Positions 57,844 through 64,000 of a DNA stretch of 64,000 bases are shown one piece after another; positions within the stretch are counted from its first letter, which is position 1, and every line of letters starts with the position of its first letter. A program made the position numbers and the translations under genes. The notes below the pieces were generated by a model that was not told where the DNA came from, did no database searches, and saw only the letters and a list, made by a program, of their open reading frames with translations. Source of the stretch: Alphaproteobacteria bacterium SO-S41 (GTDB lineage: Bacteria > Pseudomonadota > Alphaproteobacteria > Micropepsales > Micropepsaceae); the NCBI GenBank assembly GCA_019670725.1, contig AP024629.1, forward strand, positions 1 to 64,000. The letters are read 5' to 3'.

Positions 57844-57972
57844 CGTCATCCCGGGCGAGGCCGGCGTAGCCGTCCGAGACCCGGGACCCAGGGGCAGCAG
57901 ACACCGTGTCCAGTCAACTGGGTCCCGGCTCTTCCCCTCGGGTTAAACCCAAGGGGAAGAGCCGGGATGACG
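57844..57972. repeat. 129-bp palindromic intergenic repeat with large hairpin
   Basis: The element is bounded by CGTCATCCCGG and its inverse CCGGGATGACG. Its right part (57924-57966) is an almost perfect hairpin with arms CCCGGCTCTTCCCCT and AGGGGAAGAGCCGGG around a GGGTT/AACCC inner stem. Confidence 0.75.
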
Positions 57973-58039
57973 GGGTTTACAGAGAGGCCGTGACCGCCCC
58001 CGTAACGACACCGCAACGCCTGCATGCTCTAACGCGGCC

Positions 58040-58711
58040 ATGCTCGATCTGCTCGACCAGACCGTCGCCTTCATTTCAGCCCATCGCGACTGGGCCGGGC
58101 CGGTCGTGGCGCTGCTCTCGTTCATCCTCTGCCTGGCGCTGATCGGCATCGTCATCCCCGCGCCGCCGCTGATGATCACGCTGGGCGGGATGATCGCGGG
58201 TGGGTTGATCGATCCGCTGCCGGTCGTCGGCGGCGCGGCGGCAGGCGCGGTGCTCGGCTATATCGTCTCGTATTTCGCGGGGCGCTGGCTCGGCCCCGGC
58301 TTCGTCCATCGCTGGCCGCTGAAGCATTATCGCCGCGCCGTCGCGCGCAGCCGCCTGCTCTTCCGCCGCTATGCCGCGCTCGCGGTGTTCCTCAGCCGCT
58401 TCTTCGGCCCGCTGCGCACCACCGTGCCGCTGCTCGCGGGGATCACCGGCATGAACCAGCACCGCTTCCATGCCGCGAACATCGCCTCGGCGCTGATCTG
58501 GGCGCCCGCGCTGATGGCCCCTGGCTGGCTCGCCGCCAAGGGTATCGCCGAACTCGAACAGCTCTCTGAAGCCCACTGGCTCGCCGTCACCGCCGCCGTC
58601 CTCGCACTCGTCGCCGTCCTCGTGGCGCTCGGCTTCAAACTTCAGCGCGACCGGCTGGTCAGGCGGCGGCGCAGGGTGGAGCGCGACGCCCGGCGGGCTG
58701 CGGCGGGCTGA
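58040..58711 (+). CDS. DedA-family membrane protein
   Basis: The 223-residue product has about five hydrophobic helices and the DedA motif FLSRFFGPLRTTVPLLAGITGM (the conserved F-x-R-F...R core). DedA/VTT proteins flip undecaprenyl or other phospholipids across the inner membrane. It matches the family length, with a basic C-terminal tail (RRRRRVERDARR). Confidence 0.92.
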   Translation: MLDLLDQTVAFISAHRDWAGPVVALLSFILCLALIGIVIPAPPLMITLGGMIAGGLIDPLPVVGGAAAGAVLGYIVSYFAGRWLGPGFVHRWPLKHYRRAVARSRLLFRRYAALAVFLSRFFGPLRTTVPLLAGITGMNQHRFHAANIASALIWAPALMAPGWLAAKGIAELEQLSEAHWLAVTAAVLALVAVLVALGFKLQRDRLVRRRRRVERDARRAAAG

Positions 58712-58748
58712 CGCTTGCAAGTTGTGGGCGGGCAGAGATGATCGCCCC

Positions 58749-60257
58749 ATGACCGTCACCCGCGTTTCCACCGTCGCCTTTGAAGGCATCGAAGCGCGCG
58801 AGGTCGACGTGCAGGTGCAGATCACCGGCGGCGGCAACAAGATGATGATCGTGGGCCTGCCCGACAAGGCGGTCGCCGAGAGCCAGGAGCGGGTGAAGTC
58901 GGCGCTGCACGCGATCGGCCTCGCGCTGCCGCCCAAGCGCGTCGTCGTGAACCTCGCGCCGGCCGACCTGCCCAAGGAGGGCAGCCATTACGATCTCCCC
59001 ATCGCCATGGGCCTGCTCGCCGCGATGGGCGTGCTGCCCGCCGACGAGATGGCGCGCACCATGGCGCTCGGCGAACTCGCGCTGGACGGTCAGGTGACGT
59101 CGGTCGCCGGCGTCCTGCCCGCGACGCTCGCCGCGGCGACGGCGGAGAAGGCGCTGGTCTGTCCCGCGGCGTGCGGGCCCGAGGCCGCCTGGATCGGCGG
59201 GGTCGAGATCGTCCCCGCGCCCAGCCTCATCGCCCTCGTCAACCACTACAAGGGCGTCAATGTCCTCGTGCCCCCGCAGCCGAAGCTCGCCGAGGACACC
59301 GGCAACCTGCCGGACCTGAAAGACGTGCGCGGCCAGGAAACGGCCAAGCGGGCACTCGAGATCACCGCGGCCGGCGGCCACAATTTGCTGATGATCGGAC
59401 CGCCCGGCAGCGGCAAGTCGATGCTGGCGGCGCGCCTGCCCGGCCTGCTGCCGCCGCTCGACGCCCGCGAGGCGCTGGAGATCTCGATGATCCAGTCGCT
59501 CGCCGGCGAATTGAAAGACGGCGCGATCGGCCGCCGCCGCCCCTTTCGCGCGCCACACCATTCCGCCTCGATGGCGGCGCTGACGGGCGGCGGACTGAAG
59601 GTCCGGCCTGGCGAGGTCAGCCTCGCTCATCTCGGCGTGCTGTTCCTCGACGAACTGCCGGAGTTCGACCGGCGCGTGCTGGATTCGCTGCGCCAGCCGC
59701 TGGAAACCGGCTCGACCCTGGTGGCGCGGGCCAACGCGCATATCCGCTATCCCAGCCGGGTCCAGCTCGTCGCGGCGATGAACCCCTGCCGTTGCGGCTA
59801 TCTCGGCGACCCCGCGATGGCCTGCAACAAGGCGCCGCGCTGCGGGGGCGACTACCAGTCGCGGATTTCCGGGCCGCTCTATGACCGCATCGACCTGCAT
59901 GTCGACGTACCGCCCGTCAGCGCCGCCGATTTGAGCCTGCCGCTGCCCCGCGAAGGCTCGGCCGAGGTCGCCGCCCGCGTCGCCGCGGCGCGGGCCCGGG
60001 CGACGGCGCGCTATGCCGGGGCCGGCATCCGCACCAATGCCGAGGCCGAAGGCGACGCGCTCAACGACACCGTGAAGCTTGAGGCCGGCGCGCGCACCCT
60101 CCTCGCCGACGCCGCCGAGAAGATGCGCCTGTCCGCCCGCGGCTATACCCGCGCGCTGCGCGTCGCCCGCACCATCGCCGACCTCGCCGCCTCCGACGTG
60201 ACGGCCCGCGCCCACGTGGCGGAAGCGCTGAGCTATCGGCGGTTGAACTTGAATTAA
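58749..60257 (+). CDS. comM: YifB/ComM Mg-chelatase-like AAA+ ATPase
   Basis: ComM is a branch-migration helicase that helps integrate DNA taken up by natural transformation. The 502-residue product has the N-terminal ChlI-like domain (VTRVSTVAFEGIEAREVDVQVQITGG), Walker A GPPGSGKSML, Walker B LFLDELPEF and the Cys-rich MNPCRCGYLGD...CNKAPRCGG. The ATG at 58749 is preferred to an upstream GTG-like start that is not conserved. Confidence 0.94.
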   Translation: MTVTRVSTVAFEGIEAREVDVQVQITGGGNKMMIVGLPDKAVAESQERVKSALHAIGLALPPKRVVVNLAPADLPKEGSHYDLPIAMGLLAAMGVLPADEMARTMALGELALDGQVTSVAGVLPATLAAATAEKALVCPAACGPEAAWIGGVEIVPAPSLIALVNHYKGVNVLVPPQPKLAEDTGNLPDLKDVRGQETAKRALEITAAGGHNLLMIGPPGSGKSMLAARLPGLLPPLDAREALEISMIQSLAGELKDGAIGRRRPFRAPHHSASMAALTGGGLKVRPGEVSLAHLGVLFLDELPEFDRRVLDSLRQPLETGSTLVARANAHIRYPSRVQLVAAMNPCRCGYLGDPAMACNKAPRCGGDYQSRISGPLYDRIDLHVDVPPVSAADLSLPLPREGSAEVAARVAAARARATARYAGAGIRTNAEAEGDALNDTVKLEAGARTLLADAAEKMRLSARGYTRALRVARTIADLAASDVTARAHVAEALSYRRLNLN

Positions 60258-60280
60258 GGTCGATATGGTTCAATGGGGAT

Positions 60281-61060
60281 ATGACTGTCCGATCCCCGCA
60301 GCCGCGCCTCGCCGTCCTCATCGACGGCGACAGCCCGTCTCCCGGCATAGCCGACGAGCTGTTCGCACAGGTCGCACGGCTCGGGCAGGCTAGCATTCGG
60401 CGGATTTATGGGGATTTCTCGCGCCCGCAGATCAAGGCGTGGGCGGACGCCATGACCCGTCATGCCATTGTCCCGCATCAGCAAAGCCAAAACACGCCCG
60501 GCAAAAACGCGACCGACATCGCGCTGGTAATCGACGCGATGGATGTCTTGCACGCGGGGCTGATCGATGGCTTCTGCATCGTTTCATCGGATGGCGATTT
60601 TACCCGGCTGGCAGCGCGCATCCGCGAACATGGGTTGATGGTTTACGGCTTCGGCGCGAAACAGGCGCCCGAAAGTTTTCGCAAAGCCTGCGGCGCATTC
60701 TTCGAACTTGAACTGCCTCCACCTGAGCCGCAGCTTGAACGCTTGCAGCCCAAGCCTGCTCCCGTTCCTAAGGCGGGCCTTTCAGCGCCCCACAAGCTGC
60801 TTCACATGATCCATGCGGCAATCAGCGAGATCGATGGCGAGGACGGTTGGATTGCCCTCAGCGTGCTGGGTCTGAAGCTCAATCAGCGCCATCCGGGCTA
60901 CAAGAATGAGATCCAAGGCGCGAAAAAGTTAGCGACACTCGTCCGCAACACCCAGGCGTTCGATCTTGAGGAACGGACCGAAAAGGGCTGGTGGATACGG
61001 CCGATCCGCGCGATCGCCGCGACTAATGGAAATGCGCAAAGCGCCCACGGGCCGCGTTAA
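60281..61060 (+). CDS. NYN-domain protein with LOTUS/OST-HTH domain
   Basis: The 259-residue product has a PIN-like NYN nuclease domain (1-135) with the acidic residues D15/D17 (LIDGD), D79 (NATDIALVIDAMD) and D104/D106 (SSDGDF), and a C-terminal LOTUS/OST-HTH domain (about 165-245, ISEIDGEDGWIALSVLGLKLNQRHPGYKNEIQGAKKLATLVR). NYN-LOTUS proteins are thought to bind or cleave RNA. The DNA has clearly lower GC than the neighbours, hinting at a different origin. It is 24 bases after comM. Confidence 0.9.
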   Translation: MTVRSPQPRLAVLIDGDSPSPGIADELFAQVARLGQASIRRIYGDFSRPQIKAWADAMTRHAIVPHQQSQNTPGKNATDIALVIDAMDVLHAGLIDGFCIVSSDGDFTRLAARIREHGLMVYGFGAKQAPESFRKACGAFFELELPPPEPQLERLQPKPAPVPKAGLSAPHKLLHMIHAAISEIDGEDGWIALSVLGLKLNQRHPGYKNEIQGAKKLATLVRNTQAFDLEERTEKGWWIRPIRAIAATNGNAQSAHGPR

Positions 61061-61127
61061 CGGATTTCTAGGCGGCGGGAACGACACTGCGGCCATCGGG
61101 CCCTCTCTCAGCGTCGCCTTCCGCCTC

Positions 61128-63400
<2,273 letters not shown>

Positions 63401-63404
<4 letters not shown>

Positions 63405-64000
63405 CTGGTCTTAGCGGCCCGCGCGACGCGCACCCACTCAGCGATGCAGGCGAGCACTGCGACCACTCCCAGCAGCGCCGCGAACCGGAACACCGCGCCA
63501 TAGCCATAGGTTTCGATCGCCTCACCCAGCGCGCCACGCCCAAGGGTGCCGACCAGCAAGGTCAATGAGGTAAAGACCGCGAACTGCACCGCGCCGTGCA
63601 TCCGGCTGGCCAGACTCGAAAGGTAGGCGACGAAGGCGGCGCCCGCGAAGCCGGCAGCCAAATTCTCGCCGGTGATCGCCGTCATCAGCCGCGCCATGCG
63701 CAGGTCGAGGCCGCCCCACTCGAAGACCGCATGGAGGCCGGTGAAGTTCAGCACGGCATCGATCCCTGCGGACCCGTCGGCGAGATCGGCGAACAACAGA
63801 TTGCTTGCGGCAGCCAGAATCGCACCGAGCGTGAGGCTGGCCATCCGCCCGAGCTTCACGAGCGCCCACGCGCCCAGCGCGATGCCCGCAATCGTCATGA
63901 TGACGCCGAAGGTCTTGGACGCCAGCGCCACCTCAGTATTCGTGTACTTCATCTCGCCCAAATAAAAGGGGAAGGCGAAAGGTCCCCAGATCGAATCCGT
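63401..64000 (-). CDS. AmpG-like muropeptide/MFS transporter, 5' part cut by window end
   Basis: The gene runs off the window, so the N-terminus is missing. About 200 C-terminal residues remain, with four to five hydrophobic helices. The part FVAYLSSLASRMHGAVQFAVFTSL and the upstream FYLGEMKYTNTEVALASKTFG match the AmpG family, which imports anhydromuropeptides for cell-wall recycling. The 3' end overlaps the hybrid kinase by four bases. Other MFS transporters of this subfamily remain possible. Confidence 0.8.

Overview
The window is GC-rich chromosomal DNA of an alphaproteobacterium. The evidence is the RegB/RegA redox two-component pair with its SCO1/SenC neighbour, an MprF/LpiA-AcvB type envelope operon, an MmcB-family DNA repair protein, an intracellular PHA depolymerase, and a dnaK promoter that fits the alphaproteobacterial sigma-32 consensus. 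No rRNA, tRNA, CRISPR array, integrase or insertion sequence is visible. The genus cannot be fixed from this sequence alone.

Layout. 1-6.3 kb: replication genes dnaA-dnaN-recF-gyrB. 6.3-10.5 kb: a very large TIR + Ser/Thr kinase + MORN-like membrane protein, divergent from a macro-domain (ADP-ribose) protein. 10.5-17.4 kb: a small exported protein, a class A penicillin-binding protein, a LysR regulator divergent from an NAD(P)-dependent epimerase-like gene, another small exported protein, a YgjP-like zinc hydrolase and SufE. 17.4-22.8 kb: a four-gene, end-overlapping operon reading mprF, then three AcvB/VirJ-type hydrolase genes. 23.1-27.2 kb: PHA depolymerase, SCO1, RegB and RegA. 27.4-35 kb: a repetitive exported protein, MmcB, small exported proteins, a Dcp-type M3 peptidase, a beta-propeller-like protein, a DUF1203 protein and an SDR. 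35-40 kb: a ferritin-like diiron protein divergent from a large MMPL/RND exporter, with a pair of operator-like palindromes between them. 40-49 kb: nitroreductase, DnaJ, DnaK, a zinc metallopeptidase, a histidine kinase, GrpE and HrcA. 49-56.4 kb: rph-rdgB-hemW, then an LppC-type lipoprotein divergent from rsmI-yraN-sirB1-gshB. 56.4-64 kb: a LysM protein with a possible papain-like core, a DedA protein, ComM, a NYN-LOTUS protein, a hybrid histidine kinase, and the 3' part of an AmpG-like transporter cut by the window edge.

How the genes work together. The heat-shock set (dnaK-dnaJ and hrcA-grpE) sits within 8 kb, apparently served by two promoter types. The envelope theme is strong: PBP1, MprF/AcvB, LppC, DedA and AmpG all act on peptidoglycan, phospholipids or murein recycling. 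The most unusual parts are (a) the TIR-kinase/macro-domain divergent pair behind gyrB, which resembles an NAD/ADP-ribose signalling or defence module, (b) the AcvB family split into separate single-domain copies next to a two-domain copy whose N-terminal domain seems to have lost its catalytic residues, and (c) several long perfect palindromes at gene ends and in upstream regions. All functional statements rest on motifs read by eye, without database searches.
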